Below, piece by piece: positions 43,853 through 51,843 of a DNA stretch of 64,000 bases. The notes under the pieces are model-generated. The model did no database searches, was not told the origin of the DNA, and worked only from the letters and a program-made list of their open reading frames with translations. Location of the stretch: NCBI GenBank assembly GCA_963700925.1, contig OY969553.1, positions 3,720,001 to 3,784,000 on the forward strand, written 5' to 3'. Position numbers and translations under genes: made by a program. This DNA is from CAWJMD01 sp963700925. GTDB taxonomy: Bacteria; Actinomycetota; Actinomycetes; Actinomycetales; CAWJMD01. Numbering within the stretch: the stretch's first letter is position 1; every line of letters starts with the position of its first letter.

Positions 43853-43860
43853 TGCCGACC

Positions 43861-44661
43861 GTGGCGGACGCACCGATCGGCATCTTCGACTCAGGCCTGG
43901 GCGGCCTGACGGTAGCGCGCGCCGTGATGGACCAGCTGCCTCACGAGAAGGTGGTCTACGTCGCCGACACGGCCCGCCAGCCCTACGGTCCCCGTCCGAT
44001 CGCCGAGGTTCGCCGGTTCGCCCTCGAGTGCCTCGACGAGCTGGTCGCGCGCGAGGTCAAGATGCTCGTCATCGCGTGCAACTCGGCCAGCGCGGCGGTG
44101 CTGCACGACGCGCGCGAGCGGTACCCGGTGCCGGTGGTCGAGGTGATCCGTCCTGCGGTGAGACGCGCTGTCGCGCTGACGCATTCGGGGCGGGTCGGAG
44201 TCGTGTGCACCCAGGCGACGGCCACCTCCGGCGCGTATCCCGACGCGTTCGCGGCGGCCACCCACGTGCAGGTCACCACCCAGGCGTGCCCGCGGTTCGT
44301 CGAGCTCGTCGAGGCAGGGATCACGTCGGGCCCGGAACTGCTGGCGGTGGCGCACGAGTACCTGGCGCCTCTGGTCGAGGCCCGCGTCGACACGCTCGTC
44401 CTCGGCTGCACGCACTACCCGCTCCTTGCCGGCGCGCTCTCCTACGTGATGGGTCCTGGGGTCACCCTGGTCAGCAGCGCCGACGAGACCGCGCAGGAGG
44501 TCTACCGGGTGCTGGCGGGCGCCGACGCGACACGCCCCGTGGACACCGAGGCACCCGAGCACCACTTCATGACGACGGGAAGCCCAGACGTGTTCACCAC
44601 GCTCGCGCGCCGGTTCCTCGGGCCAGAGGTGGTCGCCGAGCCGGCCGTGGTCCTCGCGTGA
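43861..44661 (+). CDS. murI: Glutamate racemase
   Basis: The 266-residue enzyme makes D-glutamate for peptidoglycan. PIGIFDSGLGGLTVARAV begins the protein. The two catalytic Cys are in VIACNSASA and VLGCTHYPLL, and YVADTARQPYGPR is also conserved. I use the GTG at 43861 rather than the TTG at 43852, because the latter would overlap the -10 box. The stop overlaps the next start (GTGA). Confidence 0.95.
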   Translation: MADAPIGIFDSGLGGLTVARAVMDQLPHEKVVYVADTARQPYGPRPIAEVRRFALECLDELVAREVKMLVIACNSASAAVLHDARERYPVPVVEVIRPAVRRAVALTHSGRVGVVCTQATATSGAYPDAFAAATHVQVTTQACPRFVELVEAGITSGPELLAVAHEYLAPLVEARVDTLVLGCTHYPLLAGALSYVMGPGVTLVSSADETAQEVYRVLAGADATRPVDTEAPEHHFMTTGSPDVFTTLARRFLGPEVVAEPAVVLA

Positions 44662-45455
44662 GGGTCACCGTGATCGGCTGCTCGGGATCGCTGCCGGGTC
44701 CCGCGTCGGCCGCCTCGTGCTACCTCGTGGAGGCCGACGGCATCTCTGCGGACGGACGACCGCGCACCTACCGCCTCCTCCTCGACCTCGGCAGCGGCGC
44801 CCTCGGACCGCTGCAGCGGCATCTCGCGGTGGCCGACATCGACGCGGTGTGCCTGAGCCACCTCCACGCGGACCACTGCCTCGACCTCTGCGGGCTGTAC
44901 GTGTCGCTGAAGTACGACCCGAACGGAGAGCGTCGCCGACGCATCCCCGTCCACGGTCCTCAAGGCATGGCCGGGCGGCTGGCTCGCGCGTACGACCTGC
45001 CGGAGGACCCGGGCATGAGTGCTGAGCTCGACATGCACGAGTGGACGGCGGGTGAGTCGCTGGCCGTCGGGCCGCTGCGCGTCACGCCGTTTCTCGTCGA
45101 GCACCCTGTCCAGGCCTACGCGCTGCGGGTCACCGGTCCGTCCGAGGCAGGTGGTGGCACCGTGACGCTCGCGTACTCCGGTGACACCGACTCGTGTGAA
45201 GGGCTGCTGAGCGCTGCAGTGGGCGCCGACGTGCTGCTCTGCGAGGCCGCCTTCCACGAGGGGCGTGACGAGGTGCGCGGGATCCACCTGACCGGCTTGC
45301 GCGCCGGCGAGACGGCCCGAGACGCGGGGGTGGGCCGGCTCGTGCTCACCCACCTGCCGCCGTGGAATGACCCGCAGCGGTCTCTGGGCGAGGCCCGCGA
45401 GGTGTGGACGGGACCACTCGACCTTGCTGAGCCGGGGATGGTTCTAAAGCTCTGA
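44658..45455 (+). CDS. Metallo-beta-lactamase-fold phosphodiesterase, Rv1339/CpdA-like
   Basis: The 265-residue protein has the metal motif LSHLHADHCLDL (HxHxDH), the later YSGDTDSCEGL and LLCEAAFHEG, and a terminal His in LVLTHLPPWND. Position (directly behind murI) and sequence type match M. tuberculosis Rv1339, which has been described as an atypical class II cAMP phosphodiesterase. Cyclic nucleotide hydrolysis here is inference from that relative. Coupled to murI by GTGA. Confidence 0.85.
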   Translation: MRVTVIGCSGSLPGPASAASCYLVEADGISADGRPRTYRLLLDLGSGALGPLQRHLAVADIDAVCLSHLHADHCLDLCGLYVSLKYDPNGERRRRIPVHGPQGMAGRLARAYDLPEDPGMSAELDMHEWTAGESLAVGPLRVTPFLVEHPVQAYALRVTGPSEAGGGTVTLAYSGDTDSCEGLLSAAVGADVLLCEAAFHEGRDEVRGIHLTGLRAGETARDAGVGRLVLTHLPPWNDPQRSLGEAREVWTGPLDLAEPGMVLKL

Positions 45456-45490
45456 CGTGAGCTCCGGGTGGTCATGCCGCCCGACGCGCG

Positions 45491-45534
45491 CTGCGGTGTC
45501 AGGGGCCGCGCTGTCAGGGGTGCGCTGTCAGGGC
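45491..45534. repeat. Three imperfect 14-15-bp tandem repeats
   Basis: TGCGGTGTCAGGGG, CCGCGCTGTCAGGGG and TGCGCTGTCAGGGC follow each other in the 157-bp gap between the CpdA-like gene and the hydrolase gene. No function is evident. Confidence 0.6.
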
Positions 45535-45612
45535 CGCCGATAGTTTTCGTGGTGAGCACGAGTCCTCAGTTCGTCACCGCGATCGCGGCTGACCACCCAG
45601 GGAGGGATCGGC

Positions 45613-46422
45613 ATGACCAGTACCCACACTCTCGACCTGCCTGGCGGGCGCCTGTACTACGAGGTCCGTGGGGAGGGACCGCTGTTGCTGGTGATGGGCT
45701 CACCGATGGGCGCCGCGCCCTTCACGCAGCTGGCCGACGCTCTGGCCAGCGACCACACCGTCGTCACCCACGACCCGCGGGGCATCTCGCGCAGCTCCAT
45801 CGACGACCCCGAGCAGGAGTCCACGCCCGACCTGCGAGCCGACGACGTCGCCGCCCTCCTGGACGCCCTCGGAGCCGAGACTGCCGACCTCTTCGGGAGC
45901 AGCGGCGGCGCCGTGACGGGCCTGGCGCTGGTCGAGCGGCACCCTGGTCGGGTGCGGACGCTCGTCGCCCACGAACCCCCGTTGCTCGAGCTGCTCCCCG
46001 ACGCGGCCGAGCGCCGTGCGGCCACCGAAGAGATCGTCGAGACCTTCCACCGGGAAGGGGTGCAGGCGGCCTGGATGACGTTCATGACCAGCGCCGGGTT
46101 CGACGTGGGTGAGGACGGTGCTCCCGCCCGTGCAGGCGGAGACTCGTCGGAGCAGGATCTCGCTGACGGCGCCCGATTCTTCGGGTACGAGCTGCGGGGC
46201 ACCGCCCGGTACGTGCCCGACGTCGCCGCGCTGACAGCCAGCCCGAGCAGGGTCGTCGTCGGCATCGGAGACGCGTCGGGTGGGTTGGTCACGTACCAGA
46301 CGTCAACGGCGCTGGCTGAGCGTCTCCGCACTGCGCCGGTCGAGTTCCCCGGTGACCATGGCGGTTTCGTGTCGGACGCCGACGACTTCGCGCAGGTGCT
46401 GCGCACGGTGCTGAAGGCCTAG
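45613..46422 (+). CDS. Alpha/beta hydrolase
   Basis: The 269-residue protein has the alpha/beta-hydrolase fold. LLLVMGSPMGAAPF marks the oxyanion region, VTHDPRGISRSS follows, the nucleophile elbow is FGSSGGAVTGL, and the acid and His are expected in VVVGIGDASGG and FPGDHGGFVSD. GGGAGG lies upstream of the ATG. The substrate is unknown. It resembles actinobacterial hydrolases of antibiotic or ester type. Confidence 0.88.
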   Translation: MTSTHTLDLPGGRLYYEVRGEGPLLLVMGSPMGAAPFTQLADALASDHTVVTHDPRGISRSSIDDPEQESTPDLRADDVAALLDALGAETADLFGSSGGAVTGLALVERHPGRVRTLVAHEPPLLELLPDAAERRAATEEIVETFHREGVQAAWMTFMTSAGFDVGEDGAPARAGGDSSEQDLADGARFFGYELRGTARYVPDVAALTASPSRVVVGIGDASGGLVTYQTSTALAERLRTAPVEFPGDHGGFVSDADDFAQVLRTVLKA

Positions 46423-46429
46423 GAGGCGG

Positions 46430-46449
46430 CCGTCCCTGTCAGCGGACGG
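46430..46449. terminator. Small hairpin between convergent genes
   Basis: CCGTCC and GGACGG pair across an 8-nt loop. The hairpin overlaps the stop of the phosphatase gene and lies just behind the hydrolase stop. Confidence 0.3.
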
Positions 46450-46855
46450 TGTGGAGCCAGCGTCGTTGCCAGATGGTCTCGACGGCCCTCGGGTGGTAGT
46501 TGCTGCGCACCCAGCTGAGTGCCTCGTGCGCGGCGAGGCCGTCGAGGATGGCCAACGCCGCCAGGGCGGTCCCGGTGCGCCCTTTGCCGCCGTGGCAGGC
46601 GACTTCGACGCGCTCGCCCGCACGGGCGCGTCGATGGGCTTCGTGGAGGGCGTCCAAGGCGTCGTCGCGGTGGGTGGGGATCCAGAAGTCCGGCCAGCTG
46701 ATGTGCCGGTGTGGCCAGGCCGGGACTGGTCCTTTGGCCAGGATCAGCGCGAAGTCGGCCGGGCTGGTGGGGTCGCTGAGGCGCCGGCCCCGGACACGTG
46801 CACCGGTTGGCAGGGTGACCAGTCCGGTGTCATCGAGCCATGGAGCGCCGGTCAT
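46439..46855 (-). CDS. Dual-specificity/tyrosine phosphatase-like protein
   Basis: The 138-residue protein has the cysteine phosphatase signature EVACHGGKGRTGTALAAL (C-x5-R, with Gly-Lys-Gly inside the P-loop). The general-acid Asp probably lies in HISWPDFWIPTHRDDAL. The length is typical for compact phosphatases of this group. The ATG at 46855 is chosen because the longer open frame to 48541 is only antisense to the HNH gene. Confidence 0.82.
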   Translation of the reverse strand: MTGAPWLDDTGLVTLPTGARVRGRRLSDPTSPADFALILAKGPVPAWPHRHISWPDFWIPTHRDDALDALHEAHRRARAGERVEVACHGGKGRTGTALAALAILDGLAAHEALSWVRSNYHPRAVETIWQRRWLHTVR

Positions 46856-46926
46856 CGCGCTATTGTGACCTACCCGTGATCTGGAATTCGCAAATCGGTT
46901 GTGGATAAGGGTGGGATTGTCGGTGG

Positions 46927-46942
46927 TCGAACGTATGTTCTG
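46927..46942 (+). promoter_or_regulatory. Candidate LexA (SOS) box before the DUF222/HNH gene
   Basis: TCGAACGTATGTTCTG matches the actinobacterial SOS box TCGAAC-N4-GTTCGA in all but the last two bases. It lies 3 nt before the ATG at 46946, so LexA binding would block initiation of transcription or elongation. Confidence 0.6.
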
Positions 46943-46945
46943 GTC

Positions 46946-48496
46946 ATGGACGAGGGACAGGTAGGTGGGTCGCTGCACGAGGTGCGGCGGCTGGCGGGCG
47001 TGCTGAGCGATGGCGCGGCGGCACTGCTTGCGGCGCCGGTGTGGTCGTTGTCGGTGGCCGAGAAGGTCGAGGCGTTGGTGGAGGTGGAGCGGGCGGGTCG
47101 GGCGGTGGAGGCGGCCCGGTTGGGGTTGGTGCGGTGCCTGGAGGGTGAGGAGCTGCTGCGGGTCGGTGCCACCAGTGTGGCCGGGTTGTTGCGGTCGCGG
47201 TGCCGGGTGGGGCCGGGGCGGGCTCGGGCGGATGTGGAGGCGGCCCGGGCGGTGGACCCGGACGTGCCTGCTGTGGGGCCGGGCGCGGTCACGAGTGCGG
47301 GGGATGTTCGTGGTGCGTTGGTGGGGATGGGTGCCGCCCTGCTGGCGGGGGAGGTGTCGCGGCCGCATCTGGATGTGGCGGTGCGGGTGCTGGACAAGAT
47401 CCCGACCCGGATCCGGCGGGCTGCGGCTCCAGTCGTGGACGAGTTCTTCGTCGATGTCTCGACCAAGCACCCACCGCGCGAGTGTGAAGTACTCGCGGCG
47501 GAGCTGTTGGACCGGCTGGACCCGGACCGGACCGAGCGCGGGTTCGACCCGGACGCCTATGCGCGGCGGCGGTTCGAGATGGTCACCGACGCCACCGGGA
47601 TGCTGCTGGTGTCCGGCCAGTTGGACCCGATCACCGGCGCCCAGCTCAAGGCCGCGGTCGAGCACTACGCCGCCCCCGACCCCGCCAGCAGCGACGCCGA
47701 CGGGACGCTGCTGACGTGGGACACCCGGACCGCGTCCCAGCGCCGCGCCGACGCCCTGGCGATCGTGGCCCGGCAAGGACTCGCCAACGCGGGCAGCCGC
47801 GGTGGTGAACCACCCAGGGTGGTGGTGCACACCAGCGTGGACCAGCTCGCCGCCCTGCAGGTCGGTCAGAGGTTGGCGGAGCGGACCGCTGCCGGCCGGG
47901 CCTGGTGCGAACAGGTCGGGTTCATCACCCCGACGGTGTTGGAGCGGCTCGGCTGCTCGGCCGTGTTCGAACGGGTCCTGCTCGCCCCCGACGGTGCGGT
48001 GGTGAACCTGGGCCGGACCGTCCGCCTGGCCACCAGCGGACAACGGCGGGCGCTGGCCGCCCGCGACAAGGGCTGCATCATCCCCGGCTGCAACCGGCCG
48101 GCCAAACAGTGCGACGCCCACCATCTGATCGCGTGGGCGCAGGGTGGACGCACCGACCTGGACAACCTGGCCCTGCTCTGCGGACCACACCACACCGCGG
48201 TCCATGCCGGCGTCTACAACCTGGTGATGATCGCCGGGGTGCCGTGGGTGCGGATGCCCGCCCTGGTCGACCCCGCCCGGCCCCTGCAACGCAACACCCT
48301 GCACCACGACACCGCCCGAGCCCGCAAGACCGGCGAACAGATCCGCCTCACCCTTGACCCGAAGGACCTGAGGGACCCCTGGCGACCCCCAGGCCTGCCA
48401 CCCAGACCCCCACAACATCAACGACCACCAGACGAGCAGGAGCACCCGCCCCAACAGCCCGAAACCACACCACCACAACCACATCCGCGGACGTGA
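46946..48496 (+). CDS. DUF222/HNH endonuclease (13E12 repeat family)
   Basis: The 516-residue protein has the DUF222 domain over most of its length (EKVEALVEVERAGRAVEAAR, then ADVEAARAVDPDVPA). The HNH motif is near the C-terminus (RDKGCIIPGCNRPAKQCDAH, then HLIAWAQGGRTDLDNLALLC). The Cys residues suggest a structural zinc. The tail after residue 475 is Pro/His/Gln-rich. Such genes are multicopy in actinobacteria, and in M. tuberculosis several are LexA-controlled. The adjacent SOS box supports that here. I use the ATG at 46946 over a GTG at 46901. Confidence 0.9.
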   Translation: MDEGQVGGSLHEVRRLAGVLSDGAAALLAAPVWSLSVAEKVEALVEVERAGRAVEAARLGLVRCLEGEELLRVGATSVAGLLRSRCRVGPGRARADVEAARAVDPDVPAVGPGAVTSAGDVRGALVGMGAALLAGEVSRPHLDVAVRVLDKIPTRIRRAAAPVVDEFFVDVSTKHPPRECEVLAAELLDRLDPDRTERGFDPDAYARRRFEMVTDATGMLLVSGQLDPITGAQLKAAVEHYAAPDPASSDADGTLLTWDTRTASQRRADALAIVARQGLANAGSRGGEPPRVVVHTSVDQLAALQVGQRLAERTAAGRAWCEQVGFITPTVLERLGCSAVFERVLLAPDGAVVNLGRTVRLATSGQRRALAARDKGCIIPGCNRPAKQCDAHHLIAWAQGGRTDLDNLALLCGPHHTAVHAGVYNLVMIAGVPWVRMPALVDPARPLQRNTLHHDTARARKTGEQIRLTLDPKDLRDPWRPPGLPPRPPQHQRPPDEQEHPPQQPETTPPQPHPRT

Positions 48497-48569
48497 CCGG
48501 CCCTCGGCCGAGGCGGCAAGCCGCCCAGGTTGGCGTCTCACGAAATGCGTTGGGGGCCCGAGCCTCTCC

Positions 48570-48575
48570 TACGGT
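48570..48575 (+). promoter_or_regulatory. -10 box of a likely leaderless methyltransferase transcript
   Basis: TACGGT lies 7 nt before the ATG at 48583, and no Shine-Dalgarno sequence is present. Confidence 0.35.
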
Positions 48576-48582
48576 TCACCCC

Positions 48583-49305
48583 ATGCCTGACGCGACCTTC
48601 GAGCACCCGCGACTCGTCGCGATCTACGACGCCTTGGATCCCGACCGTGACGACCTCGACGCGTACGCGGCGATCGTTGACGAGTTCGCAGCCCGTCGCG
48701 TGCTCGACGTCGGTTGCGGGACAGGCACCTTCGCCCTCATGCTCGCCGACCGTGGCCTCGAGGTGATCGCCGTCGACCCCGCGGCCGGCTCACTCGGAGT
48801 CGCGCGAGCCAAGCCCGGCGCCGAGCGCGTGACCTGGATCCACTCGGACGCGACAACGCTTCCCACGATGCAGGTCGACCTCAGCACGATGACTGGCAAC
48901 GTCGCCCAGGCGATCGTCGACCCGTCTGACTGGGCGGCGACGCTGCGGGGCGTGCACGACGCCCTCCGGCCCGGCGGCCGGCTCGTCTTCGAGACCCGAG
49001 ACCCTGCCCGGCGCGCGTGGGAGGAGTGGAACCGCGAGGCAACTCTGTCCACGACTGTGATCCCAGGCGTCGGGGCTGTCGAGAGCTGGCACGACGTGAC
49101 CGACGTCAGCGGGCAGTTGGTCACATTCCACGCCACCAACGTCTTCCACTCCGACGGCGAGACAGTGACCTCGGACTCGACCCTTCGCTTCCGCGACCGT
49201 GACGAGATCGCCGCCGACCTGATCGCCCACGGGTACACCGTCGAAGAGGTGCGCGATGCGCCCGACCGGCCAGGCCGGGAGTTCGTGTTCGTGGCGAGAC
49301 GGTGA
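48583..49305 (+). CDS. Class I SAM-dependent methyltransferase
   Basis: The 240-residue protein has motif I VLDVGCGTGTFALMLADRG, the acidic loop VIAVDPAAGSL, motif II region VDLSTMTGNVAQAI and motif III LRPGGRLVFETRDP. A C-terminal beta sheet covers the last 80 residues. The substrate is unknown. The methyl donor site looks intact. The ATG at 48583 is supported by the -10 hexamer in front of it. Confidence 0.9.
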   Translation: MPDATFEHPRLVAIYDALDPDRDDLDAYAAIVDEFAARRVLDVGCGTGTFALMLADRGLEVIAVDPAAGSLGVARAKPGAERVTWIHSDATTLPTMQVDLSTMTGNVAQAIVDPSDWAATLRGVHDALRPGGRLVFETRDPARRAWEEWNREATLSTTVIPGVGAVESWHDVTDVSGQLVTFHATNVFHSDGETVTSDSTLRFRDRDEIAADLIAHGYTVEEVRDAPDRPGREFVFVARR

Positions 49306-49320
49306 CCCGGAGGTCCGGCG

Positions 49321-50115
49321 TCAGTTGAGAATTCGGACCCCATCGGGCAGCGGGGAGCCGGCGAGCAGGTCCGCAGCGGTGTCGGCGAAGTGCGTGAGTG
49401 CCACACGCTGCGTCCACGGCCCGTAGGACACGCGCGCGACCCCGGCTTCCTGCAGTGCGGAGATGGCATTCGCACCTGGGCTGCCGATCGTCGTCACCCG
49501 GCGCTCCCCGATGCCCTCGACCAGCGCGTGGACCACGTCCAGGCTGAGCTTGCCGGGCACGAACACGACGGGGGCACCGGCGTCGACGTAGGCGCGTCCC
49601 CGGGCGATGGCGTCCTGCAGCACGTCGTCGGGGTCACGATCGGCGCCGCGGAGGAAGGCGTCGGTGCGTGCATTCAGCACGAAGTCAGGCACACCTTCAG
49701 CCTGTGCTGCTGCGACCGCAGCCTCCACCGCGGCCACGGACTCAGGCAGCGGCCGCATCGCGTCCTCGAGGTTCGCCCCCACGATGCCGACCCCGATGGC
49801 GCGGCGGATGGTCTCGCCGGGGTCTCCGTACCCGGACTCGAGGTCCGCGGAGACCGGGACGTCCACAGCGGCGGCGATCCGTCCGCACATGTCGATCATC
49901 AGGTCGCGGGGGATCTGCTCCCCGTCCGGGTACCCGAAGGTCGCGGCGATCGAGTGACTCGCCGTGGCCAGCGCCCGGCATCCGGGCTGGTCGGCCACGA
50001 CGGTGGCGCCCACGACGTCCCACACGTTGACCATGACGAGCAGCTCGGGGTCGGTGTGAAGTCGCAGCAGGTCCGAAGCGAGGGATGCCGTCGAGGGGTT
50101 CGTGTCGGTGCTCAT
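49321..50115 (-). CDS. Isocitrate lyase/phosphoenolpyruvate mutase family protein
   Basis: The 264-residue TIM-barrel protein belongs to the PEP mutase/isocitrate lyase superfamily: LVMVNVWDVVGATVVAD, PVSADLESGYGDPGETIRRA, then GANLEDAMRPL and FVLNARTDAFLRG. The KKCGH lyase loop of true isocitrate lyase is absent, so it belongs to the small 2-methylisocitrate-lyase/oxaloacetate-hydrolase-like group. The reaction is not clear. TAGGGT stands 6 nt before the ATG. Confidence 0.85.
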   Translation of the reverse strand: MSTDTNPSTASLASDLLRLHTDPELLVMVNVWDVVGATVVADQPGCRALATASHSIAATFGYPDGEQIPRDLMIDMCGRIAAAVDVPVSADLESGYGDPGETIRRAIGVGIVGANLEDAMRPLPESVAAVEAAVAAAQAEGVPDFVLNARTDAFLRGADRDPDDVLQDAIARGRAYVDAGAPVVFVPGKLSLDVVHALVEGIGERRVTTIGSPGANAISALQEAGVARVSYGPWTQRVALTHFADTAADLLAGSPLPDGVRILN

Positions 50116-50121
50116 CGCGCC

Positions 50122-50127
50122 ACCCTA
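50122..50127 (-). promoter_or_regulatory. -10 box of a likely leaderless PEP-mutase-like transcript
   Basis: On the minus strand TAGGGT stands 6 nt before the ATG at 50115, without a Shine-Dalgarno sequence. Confidence 0.4.
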
Positions 50128-50215
50128 AGGCTGAGTGCGAGGTGAGGTGCCAACGCCCTCGCGTGGGAGGATCCGCCTGGTCTCACAGCAACCTGCGCGA
50201 GGACGGGAGACGCCC

Positions 50216-51049
50216 ATGGTCGCCATCGCCTTGGCCGGTGCCACCGGCTGGACCGGAAGCGCGGTTGCCGCAGGGGTGGTGGCCTCTGACGATCTGGTGC
50301 TGCGCTCGGCTATCGCCCGCCGCGCCGCCGGTCAGGACCTGGGCGCCGCCCTGGGGAAGGACGACTGGGGGGTACCCGTGTACGCCTCGGTCGCCGAGGC
50401 ACTGGACGAGGCCGCCGACGCGGGCGGGGTCGACGTCCTCGTCGACTACACGTCCCACGAGTCGGTCAAGGCCAACACCCTCGCGGCGATCGAGCGTGGG
50501 GTCGGTGTCGTGGTGGGCTCCTCGGGCCTGTCGGCCGACGACTACGCCGAGATCGACGCCGCGGCCCGCGCTCGCCACGTCGGGGTCATCGCGTCCGGCA
50601 ACTTCTCGCTGACCGCTGCGATGGCGACCGCCGCGGCAGTGCTTGTCGCCCACCACCTCCCCGAGTGCGAGATTCTCGACTACGCGACCGATGCCAAGCG
50701 GGACGCCCCCAGCGGCACGTCGCGCGAGATCGCAGAACGACTAGCGGACGTCCGCAAGCCGGTCGTCGGACGCCCGGTCGGGGCCACCGACGGGCTCGAG
50801 CAGGCACGCGGAGGAACCGTCGCCGGCATGCAGATCCACTCCATCCGTCTGCCCAGCTTCACGCTCTCCACCGAGGTGATCTTCGCCCTACCGGACGAGC
50901 GCCTCACCATCCGACACGACGCCGGTTCGTCGGCCGACCCGTACGTCGCGGGCACCCTGATCGCCGTCCGTGCCCTGCCTGGGCGCGTCGGCCTCACCCG
51001 CGGGCTCGACACCGTTCTCCTCGAGAGCACCCCGGCCGAAGAGGCCTGA
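50216..51049 (+). CDS. DapB-like (4-hydroxy-tetrahydrodipicolinate reductase family) protein lacking the catalytic His pair
   Basis: The 277-residue protein has the DapB nucleotide site (LAGATGWTGSAVAAGV), VDVLVDYTSHESVKANTLAA, and the DAPSGTSREIAERL substrate loop. At the position of the usual His-His-x-x-Lys it reads DYATDAKRDAPSGT, so the catalytic His residues are missing while a Lys remains. It is probably a paralogue with another substrate. True DapB would be elsewhere. GGGAG lies before the ATG. Confidence 0.82.
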   Translation: MVAIALAGATGWTGSAVAAGVVASDDLVLRSAIARRAAGQDLGAALGKDDWGVPVYASVAEALDEAADAGGVDVLVDYTSHESVKANTLAAIERGVGVVVGSSGLSADDYAEIDAAARARHVGVIASGNFSLTAAMATAAAVLVAHHLPECEILDYATDAKRDAPSGTSREIAERLADVRKPVVGRPVGATDGLEQARGGTVAGMQIHSIRLPSFTLSTEVIFALPDERLTIRHDAGSSADPYVAGTLIAVRALPGRVGLTRGLDTVLLESTPAEEA

Positions 51050-51083
51050 CCAGGCGGCCAGAGTCGAGGGAAAGGCCCCTCGT

Positions 51084-51089
51084 TAGGCT
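51084..51089 (+). promoter_or_regulatory. -10 box of a likely leaderless rph transcript
   Basis: TAGGCT lies 7 nt before the ATG of rph. It is the same hexamer as in front of murI. Confidence 0.4.
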
Positions 51090-51096
51090 CGCCGCC

Positions 51097-51843
51097 ATGA
51101 CCTCTCGACCCGACGGCCGCGCCGCACACCAGCTCCGCGACGTCCGTATCACCCGTGGATGGCTCGACCACGCCGAAGGCAGCGTGCTCGTGGAATTCGG
51201 GGCCACGCGCGTCCTCTGCGCCGCCTCGCTGACCGAGGGGGTCCCGCGCTGGCGCAAGGGCTCGGGAAAGGGTTGGGTCACCGCCGAGTACGCCATGTTG
51301 CCTCGCTCGACCAACACGAGGTCCGACCGCGAGGCCGTCAAGGGCCGGATCGGCGGTCGTACGCACGAGATCTCACGCCTGATCGGACGGTCGCTACGCG
51401 CGATCATCGACACGAAAGCGTTGGGGGAGAACACGATCGTGCTCGACTGCGACGTGCTGCAGGCCGACGGCGGAACGCGTACAGCCGCCATCACCGGCGC
51501 CTACGTGGCCCTTGCTGACGCCCTCACCTGGGCACGCGGTAAGGGCATCGTGAAGCGCGACGCGCTGCTCGACTCAGTCGCCGCCGTCTCGGTCGGAATC
51601 ACTGACGGCACACCGGTTCTCGACCTCAACTACACCGAGGACGTGCGCGCCGAGACCGACATGAACATCGTCACGACCGGACGCGGGCTGTTCGTCGAGG
51701 TGCAGGGGACGGCCGAAGCCGCACCTTTCGACCGCCGCGAGCTGGAGGCCTTGCTCGACCTCGGGACGGCCGGGTGCATCGAGCTCACGCGCCTGCAGGC
51801 AGAGGCTCTCGAGAAGCCGCTCGAGCGCGCCGTCCTCCCATGA
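51097..51843 (+). CDS. rph: Ribonuclease PH
   Basis: The 248-residue phosphorolytic 3'-5' exoribonuclease trims tRNA 3' ends. Typical blocks are GSVLVEFGATRVLCAASLTE, KGWVTAEYAMLPRSTNTRSDRE (in two parts), GRTHEISRLIGRSLRAIID, DCDVLQADGGTRTAAITGA and LDLNYTEDVRAETDMNIV. Its stop overlaps the rdgB start (ATGA). The pair is conserved in actinobacteria. Confidence 0.97.
   Translation: MTSRPDGRAAHQLRDVRITRGWLDHAEGSVLVEFGATRVLCAASLTEGVPRWRKGSGKGWVTAEYAMLPRSTNTRSDREAVKGRIGGRTHEISRLIGRSLRAIIDTKALGENTIVLDCDVLQADGGTRTAAITGAYVALADALTWARGKGIVKRDALLDSVAAVSVGITDGTPVLDLNYTEDVRAETDMNIVTTGRGLFVEVQGTAEAAPFDRRELEALLDLGTAGCIELTRLQAEALEKPLERAVLP

Noticed and set aside
46901..48496. Mobile element based on the HNH gene
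   Set aside because: DUF222/HNH genes are multicopy, but I see no terminal repeats, target duplication or transposase here.
46439..48541. 700-codon open frame on the minus strand
   Set aside because: Only the last 138 codons (phosphatase) are real. The rest is antisense to the DUF222/HNH gene and is low-complexity, as expected from high-GC shadows.
49321..50115. Isocitrate lyase
   Set aside because: The KKCGH motif is missing and the protein is far too short for AceA. It belongs to the small PEP-mutase-like group.
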